A stretch of 64,000 bases of DNA from Wocania arenilitoris (GCF_021728535.1 NZ_JAKKDU010000005.1:1-64000), one strand, 5' to 3'. Shown: positions 1 to 9,900, numbered from the stretch's first letter. Made by a program: numbers and translations. Notes: generated by a model not told the origin, from the sequence alone.

Positions 1-99
1 GATTTAAATCCAATAGAGAAAAAATGGGCACAAGCAAAAGCAATTAGACGTAAATACAATTATAATCCTGATGAACTATTTTTTTATGTAAAATTATGA
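1..99 (+). mobile_element. IS630-type transposase, C-terminal end (partial at window edge)
   Basis: Frame 1 is open from the first base to a TGA at 97-99 and encodes 32 residues beginning DLNPIEKKWAQAK. The D-L-N-P-I-E block is the end of the DDE catalytic domain in IS630/Tc1-like transposases, the Glu being the third acidic residue. The gene starts outside the window, so completeness cannot be judged. It differs from the IS630-type fragment at 51.4-51.6 kb (ELNPCEQIW), so they are two different elements. Nothing clear is visible in the 94 bases to the next gene. Confidence 0.75.
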
Positions 100-193
100 C
101 GTTTTATTTTGATTTAACTATATCAACGAACAATTAAATTTTTAGTAATAATTTTTAACGCATCAGTAGTAATTTACAATGATGAAATTAAGT

Positions 194-2059
194 TTATTCT
201 CCTATAAGCCGTACCTTAATTTTCGTAGCACTTCCTTTAATAGTCCATGCAGGAATTCTTAATTCCACACGTTTTAATCCTACAATTTGGCGATCCAATT
301 TCATGGGTGCAGGATAAAGAGAAACAAGCGAGAAACTCAATTCTGGGTGTGAAAGGTTTTCAATTTTTAATGTTTTTCCATCTTTTTCTAGCAGGGCACC
401 ACCGTTTACAAATTCCACATCGGCGGTAGTCATAAATTGCCAGGTAATTAATTCTGTTTTATCTGAAGTTTCAATTTCATCTTCTATAACAACTGAAACC
501 GGGCCGTCTTTTATAAACGTACGTTTTGCACTAGTTACATTTTCTCCATAAATAGCCGTCAGGTCAAAGGTAGCCTTTGGTTTTTCTCCCGCCTGAAAGT
601 ACTCGAGTGTGGCTTGCCCGTTGTTTACAAAAAGTGCATTGTTTATGGTAATGGTGTTGTGACCATAATTATTTTTTGTAAGCAAGTTCCATCGTTGGCA
701 ATCTTGGCAACTTTTCCAAAGATTGAAACCTGTTTTTTCAAGCTCGTAATATCCCTGATTTCCAGGGTCGATGGCCCAGCGCACACCATTTAATTCAAAA
801 ATAAAGGAGCCCGCATCCATATTACCATGACCTGTTGTGGCTCTTCCCCCTTTTCCTCCAAAATAATAATTGTGTGTGTCGTTCTCATCTCCTTTAAAAA
901 CCACGAGTGGATTAGATCCATCACCTTTCCAAACCGTAGGTATTTTCTGTTCGGATTTTTTTTCGTATTGGGCCAACCAAACCAATCCAGCACCAGACAA
1001 ACGCGAAAGTTTTCCCATATCTTTGGCAGGCATTAAAAACCTATCCTTTTCATAAAAAGCGTGATTACCTGTTTTGACACCAAACCAAGCCAGTGTAATG
1101 TCGCCTAACTTACTGCGTTTGTCACCACAATCAGCAAAATTAAAATATTGCCCTGAAGGTGTATTCATTAGATATCTGAATACGGCACTTTCTTTAAACG
1201 CCGGATAATCGGTGATTCCAAAATCGGTTCCGAACGAACTTTCCAACATAGCAACCGTCATCACCGAAAAACTAGTTCCATATTCCCAGTAGGTTGATCC
1301 TTCAGGATAAACACCATCAGGACCGTATTGCGTCAGAGCATGAGGTATGCCATTTAATGAACGCTGAATAGTTTTCGCAGCCAGTTCTGGATCTTTTTCA
1401 GCAATGGCAATCGATGCGGCAATCATTCCACCGTTACACACCTGATTCCAGTTATTGTGGCCGTTTAACAAACCAGCAGTTCCTTTCTGGTAGCTAGGTT
1501 TAATACCCTTTTCAATAAGGGCTATTTTGGCCATTTCGATGCTTGATTTCGGTAAATCGCCACCTGTCCAATCCAGTGCTAATGCAACTGCCATAGACAT
1601 TTCGGCTACATCAAGAAAATGCGAAGGATTCCAGTCGGAAAAATTACAAACCGCAATTACCTCATCGTTTATTCGGTTTAGTATTTTTGGATCCTTTTCC
1701 ATTCGGTAAACCATGCCAAGCATATTTACACGCCAAAGCATTTCGCGGGAAGTACCCAGTAAACGCCTTCCTTGTATCTTAATCTTACGTGTAAGCAAAT
1801 CTTGTTCGAGAACCGATTCGGCATTTAACTGTATTGCCTTGTATATGTTCTTCACCACCAGATTGTTGGCTAGTTTCTTCTTTAATTGTTTCTCAATTTT
1901 TGAGTTGAGGACCAACCGTGGTTGCGACTTTTTTAAATTCTTTTTGAGGTACTGTACCGACATGGGATTCTCGAGCGGTTGAATTTCCTGCTCCTGGGCA
2001 GTGGCAACAAGGAAAATTGCTAGACACAAAAGTAGGATTAGGTTTAATTTTGATTTCAT
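194..2059 (-). CDS. Heparinase II/III-family polysaccharide lyase (secreted)
   Basis: This 621-residue protein has an N-terminal signal peptide (about residues 1-21). It matches the two-part heparinase II/III architecture: an alpha/alpha-toroid followed by a beta-sandwich. Visible landmarks are HNNWNQVCNGG at 201-211, PEGSTYWEYG at 252-261, HGNMDAGSF at 411-419 and YGHNT at 465-469; the His, Asn and Tyr in these blocks are the kind used for beta-elimination in these lyases. Such enzymes cut uronate-containing chains (alginate, glycosaminoglycans, ulvan). The neighbouring sulfatase and GH2 glucuronidase-like gene suggest a sulfated uronan, but the exact substrate is inference. It is likely periplasmic or surface-exposed and is last in a minus-strand cluster. 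Confidence 0.8.
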   Translation of the reverse strand: MKSKLNLILLLCLAIFLVATAQEQEIQPLENPMSVQYLKKNLKKSQPRLVLNSKIEKQLKKKLANNLVVKNIYKAIQLNAESVLEQDLLTRKIKIQGRRLLGTSREMLWRVNMLGMVYRMEKDPKILNRINDEVIAVCNFSDWNPSHFLDVAEMSMAVALALDWTGGDLPKSSIEMAKIALIEKGIKPSYQKGTAGLLNGHNNWNQVCNGGMIAASIAIAEKDPELAAKTIQRSLNGIPHALTQYGPDGVYPEGSTYWEYGTSFSVMTVAMLESSFGTDFGITDYPAFKESAVFRYLMNTPSGQYFNFADCGDKRSKLGDITLAWFGVKTGNHAFYEKDRFLMPAKDMGKLSRLSGAGLVWLAQYEKKSEQKIPTVWKGDGSNPLVVFKGDENDTHNYYFGGKGGRATTGHGNMDAGSFIFELNGVRWAIDPGNQGYYELEKTGFNLWKSCQDCQRWNLLTKNNYGHNTITINNALFVNNGQATLEYFQAGEKPKATFDLTAIYGENVTSAKRTFIKDGPVSVVIEDEIETSDKTELITWQFMTTADVEFVNGGALLEKDGKTLKIENLSHPELSFSLVSLYPAPMKLDRQIVGLKRVELRIPAWTIKGSATKIKVRLIGE

Positions 2060-2101
2060 TTTAGTTGGTATTAGGTATTTTAAACTTCAAAAACGGAACT
2101 A

Positions 2102-3634
2102 TTAATTCTTACTTTTATCGCCAGGTAAGAATTTGTATTTTAGTAATTCTTCGCGAAGTTGATTACTTAATTCTTTAATCACTTTTTGATAGGCCTCATC
2201 GTTTGCCAAATTTTTATTAGCTACCTTATTTCCTGAAGAATGGTCATATAATTCAAGACCCACAATTTCACTTGGATTTTCATATTTTTGCCAGCTTGTA
2301 AAGCGATATTTGTTTGTGCGCATGCTATAGCCCATAATTTCTTCCTTTCTATCGTAACCCAGTTTTTTTCCACGTGGATATTGACTAATTGCCACAGTGT
2401 TTACAATAGCTTTTGTGTCTTTTAAAATTGGTACCAGACTTTGCCCTTCCAGATGAAGTGGTTGTTCCAAGCCAGCCAAGTCACAAAGCGTTGGGTAAAT
2501 ATCAACAAATTCGGCCAACGACTCGCTTAATTCACCTTTTGTGTAATTTGGTGCGGCAATGAATAGAGGAGCGTTTACATCCATTTCCATGTTCGAATGT
2601 TTACACCAGTGACCATAATCACCAAGTTTCCATCCGTGATCACCCCAAAGAACAACAATTGTATTCTTTGCCAAATTGTTTTCCTCCAATGCATCAAGCA
2701 GCTTTCCAAGTTGAGCATCAATCATACTAACGGTTGCATAGTATCCATGTATCATTTTTACGGATTCTTCATCGGTTAAATGCCCCTTTTTCTGGATTCC
2801 ATGGTATTTTCTTAGTTCTCCACTAACGGTTTTATAGTGTTTCTCTCCTCTAAAATTTTGCAAAGCTTGAAAATACATTCCTTGAGGAGTGTTTCTGTTT
2901 GGAATTTCAATTGAGGCCGGATTATACATGTCCCAATATTTTTTAGGAGCCACAAATGGTAGGTGTGGTTTTTTAAAACCAACGCCAAGGAAAAAAGGTT
3001 TGTTATCATCTTTTAATTCTTGCATTCGCCTCACGGCATGGTTAGCAATCATTGCATCCGACATATTTTTTTCTGGAGCATTTGAACAATACCATGGTAA
3101 TTTTTTTCCATCTATGGAAGGAAAATCATGTTCGAGGCCAACAGTATCTCCACTTGTAATTTTCACCAATTTTTTGGTTTCATGTTCCATATTCCATTTT
3201 GGTATCGACCATGATAAAGTATCGCCGGAGTTTCCATGTCCTATATGGTAGATTTTTCCTATCGACTCTGTGTGGTAGCCGTTATTTTTAAAATGCTGAG
3301 GAAGTGTAACTACATCGGGTATCTTTTTACGGAAGAAAGTAGCAAGGTCATATATTCCAAGGGCATCGGGCCGCAAGCCAGTTAACAAACTATTTCGTGA
3401 GGGGGCACAAACAGCCTGTTGGCAATAAGCACGACTAAAAAGAACTCCCATCTTAGCCAACCTGTCAAAATTTGGTGTTCTCATGTGATTGGCACCAAAA
3501 CAATTTAATTCTGGGCGTAAATCGTCCACCGCTATAAAAAGTATGTTAGGTTTTTTCTTTTTTGTGTTCTGATTTGATACACAAGCATTTAACATCAAAA
3601 CTCCAAGAAATGTAATAGTTATTAACTTTTTCAT
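2102..3634 (-). CDS. S1-family sulfatase lipoprotein (iduronate-2-sulfatase-like)
   Basis: A 510-residue type I sulfatase. The N-terminus ends in a lipobox with Cys18 (LNAC), pointing to membrane anchoring. A metal-binding VDDLRPE block lies at about 36-42. The formylglycine motif is C76-A-P-S-R80 followed by NSLLTGL, so it depends on a formylglycine-generating enzyme not seen here. The DDLRPELNCFG opening and WGDHGW block resemble iduronate-2-sulfatase-like (S1_7) members. It would remove sulfate esters from the chain cut by the neighbouring lyase. It sits 42 bases upstream of the lyase and is probably co-transcribed. The sulfated position on the sugar cannot be read from sequence. Confidence 0.85.
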   Translation of the reverse strand: MKKLITITFLGVLMLNACVSNQNTKKKKPNILFIAVDDLRPELNCFGANHMRTPNFDRLAKMGVLFSRAYCQQAVCAPSRNSLLTGLRPDALGIYDLATFFRKKIPDVVTLPQHFKNNGYHTESIGKIYHIGHGNSGDTLSWSIPKWNMEHETKKLVKITSGDTVGLEHDFPSIDGKKLPWYCSNAPEKNMSDAMIANHAVRRMQELKDDNKPFFLGVGFKKPHLPFVAPKKYWDMYNPASIEIPNRNTPQGMYFQALQNFRGEKHYKTVSGELRKYHGIQKKGHLTDEESVKMIHGYYATVSMIDAQLGKLLDALEENNLAKNTIVVLWGDHGWKLGDYGHWCKHSNMEMDVNAPLFIAAPNYTKGELSESLAEFVDIYPTLCDLAGLEQPLHLEGQSLVPILKDTKAIVNTVAISQYPRGKKLGYDRKEEIMGYSMRTNKYRFTSWQKYENPSEIVGLELYDHSSGNKVANKNLANDEAYQKVIKELSNQLREELLKYKFLPGDKSKN

Positions 3635-3839
3635 GATTGAAATATTAGAATATTAATTTTATAGCCAAATTTTCAATGAATTAGCGTTGTTAGCATGAAG
3701 TACTGCGATTAAATTACCTGCTGTACTTTTAATTGCATCTAACTTTGTAGCTATTTACACTTTCCGAATTAAACTTTATATCATTCGATACTTTATTTAA
3801 ATTTACCTTTATCTTATATCGATATTTAAATTTATATTT

Positions 3840-4961
3840 CTATTCTATTTTTATTGGAATCGCAATATTGCCAGTTACATTTTTATCAAAAACAGCAACA
3901 TAAATCATAACAGGTTTTCCTGTTTTATCTGTTAAAACAAAAGGACGTTCAACACGTTCAGGTTTCCAAATAGTCCCATCTGAAAGAGAGAATTCTTTTT
4001 TCATAAATATTTTTCTGTCATCAGGCTGCCAGTCAGATCCATTTTCTGATTTAAAAAGAGCCAATTCACTTTTCCCCATCACATGGCAAACCATATAATA
4101 AGTATTGAGGACATTATCAAACCACATACAGGCATCTTCCGTTTGCACTTTATCGTAAACCGGTTTTGAAGAAAATTGGAAAGGACCATCAGGTTTTGGC
4201 GCTTTACCTACCAATTGAATTCTAAACCACTCTTCTTTATTTACATCATCACTTTTCATAATCATAGTGTATTGGTTGTTATGAAAGGCTACTGACGGAT
4301 TTACAGCTATGTTTTTAAATTTAATATTGTCTGGTTCAACGATTGGTTTTTCGGATCGAATAAAAGGACCAGATGGGTCTTCCGCAATAGCTACACCAAT
4401 ACGCTGACTGTTTCTCAATAATTTTCTGTTTGAGGAAAGCCAGGAGCTATCGGGTTGCTTAAGTGTTCCGTTTTCGGTTGTGCTGTATTTGGTAATATCA
4501 TTTGAAATATAGTATAAGCAAATCTTGCCATTTGCAACTATGGAATAAGGATTATGAGAATTGTTAATATCCCAGCCACTATTTTTTCTGCTTTCTAGAA
4601 CAACATTTACAAATTCAAATGGACCTTCAGGAGTTGTAGAAACAGCATGGGCTATTTCGCAGTCTGTCATCCAAGCACTAAATCCATCTTTTCTTTTCCA
4701 CCGTGCATAATAGGCATGGTATTTACCTTTCCATTCAATAACAGACAGTCCCCACACAAAATATTCTGGTTCTACAAGAACATGTTTACTTTTTGAATGA
4801 TTAAAAAAATTATCTACCACATTGGTTGACAACGTATCAAAACGCAAATTCGTATAGTCTCTTGTTTCTACGCTTTTAATACTACTCGGTGTAGAATTAT
4901 TCCGGCAGGAGAATGATGTTATAATGCAGAATATCAGTATCAGTATTTTTTTTAGTCTCAT
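3840..4961 (-). CDS. Five-bladed beta-propeller glycoside hydrolase-like lipoprotein
   Basis: A 373-residue protein with a lipobox (TSFSC, Cys19). The repeated aromatic blade pattern (YHAYYARWK, ICLYYISND, TYYMVCHVM) and phrases such as PEGPFEF, DPSGPF and PDGPFQF are typical of GH43/GH117-like five-bladed propellers that release terminal sugars. VEPEYFVWGLSVIEW near residue 63 would form the first blade. Family assignment to GH43 versus a relative is uncertain because catalytic residues cannot be fixed by eye. It lies between the sulfatase and the GH2 gene on the same strand, consistent with a role late in depolymerisation. About 200 bases of AT-rich sequence separate it from the sulfatase. 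Confidence 0.6.
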   Translation of the reverse strand: MRLKKILILIFCIITSFSCRNNSTPSSIKSVETRDYTNLRFDTLSTNVVDNFFNHSKSKHVLVEPEYFVWGLSVIEWKGKYHAYYARWKRKDGFSAWMTDCEIAHAVSTTPEGPFEFVNVVLESRKNSGWDINNSHNPYSIVANGKICLYYISNDITKYSTTENGTLKQPDSSWLSSNRKLLRNSQRIGVAIAEDPSGPFIRSEKPIVEPDNIKFKNIAVNPSVAFHNNQYTMIMKSDDVNKEEWFRIQLVGKAPKPDGPFQFSSKPVYDKVQTEDACMWFDNVLNTYYMVCHVMGKSELALFKSENGSDWQPDDRKIFMKKEFSLSDGTIWKPERVERPFVLTDKTGKPVMIYVAVFDKNVTGNIAIPIKIE

Positions 4962-5069
4962 TATTTAAAATTTATTATTGTTTCTTATTGTTATAGTATA
5001 ATATATAACGGCCTGAATATAAATAGTTTGTTATTTTATGTCTTCTTCTTTATTCGCACTTGTCTCAAA

Positions 5070-5168
5070 TTAATACTGGACAATTTTAGAACCTATATAA
5101 TAACCTGTCTGAAAAGACCAATCTGGATATTCCGCAGACACCAACCTAAATGATTGTTTATATAATCA
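5070..5168 (-). pseudogene. Possible C-terminal gene remnant in a 418-base gap
   Basis: The gap between 4962 and 5379 has no intact gene. On the minus strand a 32-codon stretch after an in-frame TGA ends with TAA and includes EYPDWSFQTGYYIGSKIVQY, which reads like a real protein C-terminus. Just upstream in another frame KHEKELWKAMDP appears. Together they recall the end of DUF2268-type putative zinc proteases, but the match is from memory and weak. The rest of the gap is AT-rich with no terminator or promoter I can identify. Confidence 0.25.
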
Positions 5169-5379
5169 TTTATATTGGATCCATGGCTTTCCAAAGTTCT
5201 TTTTCGTGTTTTTCACCTTAGACTCACTTAGAACGGTATTTAAGTTTTCTATTTCCATAAAATGTTATTTTAACAAAACCTTTATCATCTTGGTATGTTT
5301 CAAAATAAAGTACAACAAAGTATTAGTAGTATTGTTTTTTTTTATCTCTACTGCTTTTCTAAAACATAGTACATAAGTA

Positions 5380-7149
5380 TCATTTAGTTTCACTATAATA
5401 TTGATTCATTACATACCAGGCTTTTTTGCGTTGTCCTTTGTTAGAAACCACTCCCTTTCTATTCCATCCCTCCTGGTTGCTTTGATGACACCGGAGGGGT
5501 GAACGGAAATCGAATAAAACCCATGGAGCTATGCCAGAGAGGTTAGGAATATTTTCGAACATCCTCAGGTTCTTTTTGTAATTATTTTCCTGATATTCTT
5601 CACTCCATGAAGAAGCTACATCTGCCTCACCATGCTGGCCATAAAGCGCTTCACTGCCAAATTCTGACATTATTAGCGGCTTATTATTAGCCACATTCCA
5701 TTTTATATTTTCAGGTTCAGTAGGAAAAGGTTGATACCAACCTACGTATTCGTTAATGCCCACTACATCAACTACCTTGGCAAGATTATCGTTCATGTTA
5801 AAGGTTGATGTTAACTTGTTGAATTTAGCATTATTAAAAGCAGCACCTACCAGACGTGTGTCATCCAAAGCTCTTGTTAACGAAACTAATTCACTCAATA
5901 TGCTATCTCTGGCGGGTGTTGGCCACGTTTCGTTTGCAACACTCCAGATAATAATATTGGAACGATTTTTATCGCGATATATCATTTCACGAAGCATGGT
6001 TTCAGCCTTTTTTAGAATAATAGGATTGGTAAACTCAATGCCTTGCCAAATAGGTATTTCTTCCCATATTGTAATCCCCATCTCTTCTGCTTTGCGCAAG
6101 ATGCGTTCATTTTGAGGGTAGTGAGCGGTTCTGGCAAAATTGCATCCTAATGCTTTGACTTCATTTAGAATCATCGCCGCATCGGCATCGGAACAAGCGC
6201 GACCCATAAATTGAGGTATTTCCTCATGAAAGTTAACACCCTTTAAAAAGATAGGTTTGCCATTAAGTAATATTTCTGTGCCCTTTAACTCTATTGTTCT
6301 GAAGCCTATTTTGTCATGAATGGCTTCGCCATTGCTAACAAATTTCACATCGTACATTTTTGGGGAATCGGGTTCCCATAGTTGTGGTTTGGCAATAATT
6401 TCAAAAGCAGCCAAACCATTTTCATCGGCGGCAAGTGTTTTATGTACCTTTAGTTCGGGTATCGAAACTTCTACCTGTTGTGCAACATTTATACCATCTA
6501 ATTTTATATAACCCGATAGTTTATTTTTACTTCCTTTGTTTAGTTGTAATTTATAATCTAAAATATAGGTTGATGGCGTTTCAATGAAAAATACATCACG
6601 AGTAATTCCACCATAATTCCACCAGTCAAAGTTCATAGCCGGAATACCATCTTTTCTACGGTTATTGTTAACCAATACTACCAAGTCATTTTCACCTTCT
6701 TTCAAGACATCAGTAACTTCAAACTGAAAGGGAGTAAAGCCACCTTCATGACGACCAATTTCAATACCATTGAGCCAAACGGTAGCTTCATAGCTTACTG
6801 CTGCAAAATAGATAAATTGTCTATTACTAGGTTTTTTCTTCACTTTGAAATAACGCTGATACCATATGTTTCCTTCATAATACTTAAGTTCAGGAGTTTG
6901 TGAGTTAAAATCTCCCGGAACATCGAGCCGTAATCCATTCTCGAAAGAATATTCGATAAACTCGGTTTTCGACCGTGGTTTGCGGTTTTGATAAAACTTT
7001 TTAACCTCTCCTCTTGAGTACATATCAATGATGGCGTTCCACTTACCATTGAGTAAAGTGGTATTTTGCCTACCATAGGGATTCATCATAAAAGACTGGG
7101 CATTTGCTCCAATTGATAAGGTTAAGATGAAAAATAAGATTGTCTTCAT
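5380..7149 (-). CDS. GH2-family beta-glucuronidase-like enzyme (secreted)
   Basis: A 589-residue protein with a cleavable signal peptide (residues 1-17, ending ANAQ). Domain order is GH2 sugar-binding (about 30-190, with WLNGIEIGRHEGG), immunoglobulin-like (190-285) and TIM barrel (285-589). The acid/base Glu407 lies in WSVANETWPT and the nucleophile Glu496 in PLIMSEFGSEA. GINEYVGWYQ at 464-473 matches the N-x-Y-x-GWY signature of beta-glucuronidases better than that of beta-galactosidases. It would remove terminal uronic acid in the periplasm after lyase and sulfatase action. It is first in the four-gene minus-strand set; no clear promoter is identified in the 160 bases upstream. Confidence 0.8.
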   Translation of the reverse strand: MKTILFFILTLSIGANAQSFMMNPYGRQNTTLLNGKWNAIIDMYSRGEVKKFYQNRKPRSKTEFIEYSFENGLRLDVPGDFNSQTPELKYYEGNIWYQRYFKVKKKPSNRQFIYFAAVSYEATVWLNGIEIGRHEGGFTPFQFEVTDVLKEGENDLVVLVNNNRRKDGIPAMNFDWWNYGGITRDVFFIETPSTYILDYKLQLNKGSKNKLSGYIKLDGINVAQQVEVSIPELKVHKTLAADENGLAAFEIIAKPQLWEPDSPKMYDVKFVSNGEAIHDKIGFRTIELKGTEILLNGKPIFLKGVNFHEEIPQFMGRACSDADAAMILNEVKALGCNFARTAHYPQNERILRKAEEMGITIWEEIPIWQGIEFTNPIILKKAETMLREMIYRDKNRSNIIIWSVANETWPTPARDSILSELVSLTRALDDTRLVGAAFNNAKFNKLTSTFNMNDNLAKVVDVVGINEYVGWYQPFPTEPENIKWNVANNKPLIMSEFGSEALYGQHGEADVASSWSEEYQENNYKKNLRMFENIPNLSGIAPWVLFDFRSPLRCHQSNQEGWNRKGVVSNKGQRKKAWYVMNQYYSETK

Positions 7150-7311
7150 TCTTATTAATTATTTCGTTTTTAGTACTCTAACGAATATGCCACATCACAA
7201 TATATAAAAAATATATCTGACCCCAAATTATAATGATTTAGTTATGTGTTTTTATTTACAGTATCACGTTTTACAAACTCTTTAAAAAGGTTGTGTTTTT
7301 TTTAGATGAAG

Positions 7312-7797
7312 CTAGTTTGTATAACTTATACTATCGCCTACAGAGAGTTTCCATGTATCGACTAAACCAGCATTAACTTCTAATACATATTTAGCGGGTG
7401 CGTTTGAAGGTAATGAGCTTTCATCTAAAGGTTTTGCGTTTTTTTGAAAGCTTACAATGGTATTATTATCATTAATAAAAATTATATCTAACGGGATTTT
7501 GGTGTTTTTCATATAAAAGGAACGCTCGCTAACATCATTAAAAACAAATAACATGCCTTGGTTGTTTTGCATAGAATTTCTATACATTAAACCTGTTTGA
7601 GTTTCGTATTCGGTATCTGCAATTTCAATATCAATTACTATTTGTGTTGAATCTGTAGTTGTTTTAAAAAGGGTAAGATCACCTTCTTTAGTAAATATAA
7701 CTTTGGTTTGTTTTATGACTTTTTTATCATTTTTACAAGCGGTTATACTTATTGTAATTAGTATTAATGAAAATAATTTTAAAGCCTTAAAACACAT
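7312..7797 (-). CDS. DUF192-family lipoprotein
   Basis: The ORF could open 11 codons earlier inside lgt, but the ATG at 7797, one base after the lgt stop, gives a clean lipoprotein signal (MCFKALKLF then ITAC) and is preferred. The 161-residue product contains the DUF192 core: IEIADTEYETQTGLMYRNSM, GMLFVF, FYMKNTKIPLDIIFIN and a C-terminal VLEVNAG. DUF192 proteins are small beta-barrels of unknown biochemical function, often periplasmic. Tight coupling to lgt, which lipidates such proteins, implies co-expression only. Confidence 0.75.
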   Translation of the reverse strand: MCFKALKLFSLILITISITACKNDKKVIKQTKVIFTKEGDLTLFKTTTDSTQIVIDIEIADTEYETQTGLMYRNSMQNNQGMLFVFNDVSERSFYMKNTKIPLDIIFINDNNTIVSFQKNAKPLDESSLPSNAPAKYVLEVNAGLVDTWKLSVGDSISYTN

Positions 7798-7798
7798 T

Positions 7799-8728
7799 TT
7801 ATTTACTAGTGGTTTTAGGTTTATATACAAACATAAAATACAAGCCTATTATTACAAACGGAATACTTAACCATTGCCCAGTGTTTAAACCAAGCCAATT
7901 TATATATTCATCGCCTTGCGGTTCTTTAACAAATTCTACAAAGAATCTAACCGTCCAAAGTAAAACTAAAAACAATCCGAAAAGAAAACCTGTTTGGTCT
8001 TTTTTAAGGGTTTTAGAATAAAAATACCACAATATTAAAAACACAAAAATGTAACAAAACGATTCGTATAATTGTGCTGGATGTCTATATGGAACTTTCT
8101 CTAATAATTCTGCAAACTGAGGATTATCTGTAATAGCTGCATAAGCTTTTTTTACATCTTTTATGCCTGTGAGTTGAATAATTTCTCGTTTGTAATATTC
8201 ATCTTGAATAAACCGAACACCAAAATTAGAATCGGTAACTTTTCCAATAATCTCAGAGTTTATAAAATTTCCAATTCTAATAAATACAGCACCAGAAGCT
8301 ACTGATATTACAACACGGTCTAAAACCCAGAGTAAAGATTTATAGTTGTATTTTTTTCGGTATAAATACATGCCTATAATAATACCTATGGCTGCGCCAT
8401 GGCTTGCAAGCCCTTGAAAACCAGTAAATTCAATTCCGTTTTTAAAGCTAAATGGTAAGAAAACACTAAAAAAGTCTTCAGATATTAACTCAGATTGATA
8501 AAATAAAACATGACCCAAACGCGCACCAAGCATGGTTGCCAAAACGGTATAAATAAATAAAGGATCTAAATAGGTAAACGAAATTTTTTCTTTGGTAAAA
8601 ATACGCTTCATAATATACCAGCCAACCACAAAAGCAATAATCCACATGAGGCTGTAAAAATGTAGTTTAAAATTGCCAACTATATCAATTCCTGTTACTG
8701 GATTCCAATCAAATTTTAAAAAATACAT
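7799..8728 (-). CDS. lgt: Prolipoprotein diacylglyceryl transferase
   Basis: A 309-residue polytopic inner-membrane enzyme that transfers diacylglycerol from phosphatidylglycerol to the lipobox Cys of prolipoproteins. The Lgt signature is present as IRIGNFINSEIIG (about residues 150-162), with HGAAIGI upstream and RHPAQLYESF downstream; several hydrophobic segments span the chain. Length is normal for the family with a Bacteroidota-style loop between the signature and RHPAQ. The start gives MYFLKFDWNPV, a typical N-terminus. It is the maturation enzyme for the many lipoproteins encoded in this window. Confidence 0.93.
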   Translation of the reverse strand: MYFLKFDWNPVTGIDIVGNFKLHFYSLMWIIAFVVGWYIMKRIFTKEKISFTYLDPLFIYTVLATMLGARLGHVLFYQSELISEDFFSVFLPFSFKNGIEFTGFQGLASHGAAIGIIIGMYLYRKKYNYKSLLWVLDRVVISVASGAVFIRIGNFINSEIIGKVTDSNFGVRFIQDEYYKREIIQLTGIKDVKKAYAAITDNPQFAELLEKVPYRHPAQLYESFCYIFVFLILWYFYSKTLKKDQTGFLFGLFLVLLWTVRFFVEFVKEPQGDEYINWLGLNTGQWLSIPFVIIGLYFMFVYKPKTTSK

Positions 8729-8778
8729 AGGTTTTGTTTTTCAGCGTAAATATAAGGTTTGCTATAACTGTATCTAAA

Positions 8779-9897
8779 TTATTTAACAATTTCTAAAACT
8801 TCAACTTCAAAAATGATATTAGATTTTGGAGGAATACCTCTACTTCCTGTTTCTCCATAAGCTAAATGATAAGGTATAAATAAAGTGGCTTTATCTCCAA
8901 CATTGAGTTGTTGCAAGCCTTCCTTAAATCCAGCAATCATTCTTGCATTTGGGCTTAAATTAGCAATAAAAGGCTGGTATTGGTCTGCTAACTTATACTT
9001 TTCGTTAACTGCATCTAGTGCTTCGGCAGTTTCTAAACGGCTTGTTTGCAATAGTTTCCCGTTTTCAAAATAAACAGCATAATGTGTTAAAACCCTGCTA
9101 TGGGTTTCATTTAATTTTTCACCATTGCCCTTTTCTGTAATGGTGTATTGTAACCCTGAAGGAAGTGTTATTGCTTTTTCTTGTTGTTTATTAAGTTTCT
9201 CTTTGGTGGCTTTAATAATAGCTTCTGCTTTTGCTGTTTTTTCTTTTTCTAAACGTTCTACTTCTGCAAAATGATTAACAAAAATGTTTGGAGCATCAAA
9301 CTTTTTAGCGTCTTTTCCTTTTCTAATTATATTTAATTCTTTAATTACCACATCCTTAACGGGTTTGTCTCTGGTGTCAACTTTAACATTGGAGATAGTA
9401 TCGAGAACATCTTGTCCTAAAATTAATTTTCCAAAAACACTATGTACATTATCTAAATGAGGCGTAGGAGTTTCGGTTATAAAAAACTGACTGCCGTTTG
9501 TGTTTTTTCCAGAATTAGCCATTGATAAAATACCAAGAGTATCATGTTTTAAATCTGGATGAAATTCGTCATTAAATTTATAACCTGGATTTCCTGTGCC
9601 TATACCCAATGGGTCGCCACCTTGAATCATAAAATTATTTTTAATTCTATGAAATATTAAACCGTTGTAGTACTTTTTTGCTTTATAAATACTGTCAACC
9701 ATAGTATTTGTTCCTTCGGCAAGTGAAACAAAATTTGCTACAGTAATGGGGGCTTTTTTATATTCTAATTTGGCAATCATAACGCCTTTTGTGGTAATAA
9801 ATTCGGCATACATACCATCTTCAAGATCTGGATATTGTACTTTACAAGAAGTTAAGTTTATTAATAATACTAAACTTAAAAATTTAATAATTCGCAT
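8779..9897 (-). CDS. Lipoprotein with cyclophilin plus FKBP prolyl-isomerase domains
   Basis: A 372-residue fusion. A lipobox (NLTSC, Cys19) is followed by a cyclophilin-type domain (about 28-190) with FHRIKNNFMIQGGDP, NGSQFFIT and HLDNVHSVFG. A charged coiled segment rich in Lys and Glu follows (about 205-240), then an FKBP-type domain (about 245-372) with GFKEGLQQLNVGDKATLFIP and AYGETGSRGIPP. Both domains catalyse cis-trans proline isomerisation, and joining them in one lipoprotein suggests an envelope chaperone. It lies 3 bases downstream of gldI, so it is probably co-transcribed with it. Confidence 0.85.
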   Translation of the reverse strand: MRIIKFLSLVLLINLTSCKVQYPDLEDGMYAEFITTKGVMIAKLEYKKAPITVANFVSLAEGTNTMVDSIYKAKKYYNGLIFHRIKNNFMIQGGDPLGIGTGNPGYKFNDEFHPDLKHDTLGILSMANSGKNTNGSQFFITETPTPHLDNVHSVFGKLILGQDVLDTISNVKVDTRDKPVKDVVIKELNIIRKGKDAKKFDAPNIFVNHFAEVERLEKEKTAKAEAIIKATKEKLNKQQEKAITLPSGLQYTITEKGNGEKLNETHSRVLTHYAVYFENGKLLQTSRLETAEALDAVNEKYKLADQYQPFIANLSPNARMIAGFKEGLQQLNVGDKATLFIPYHLAYGETGSRGIPPKSNIIFEVEVLEIVK

Positions 9898-9900
9898 AAT

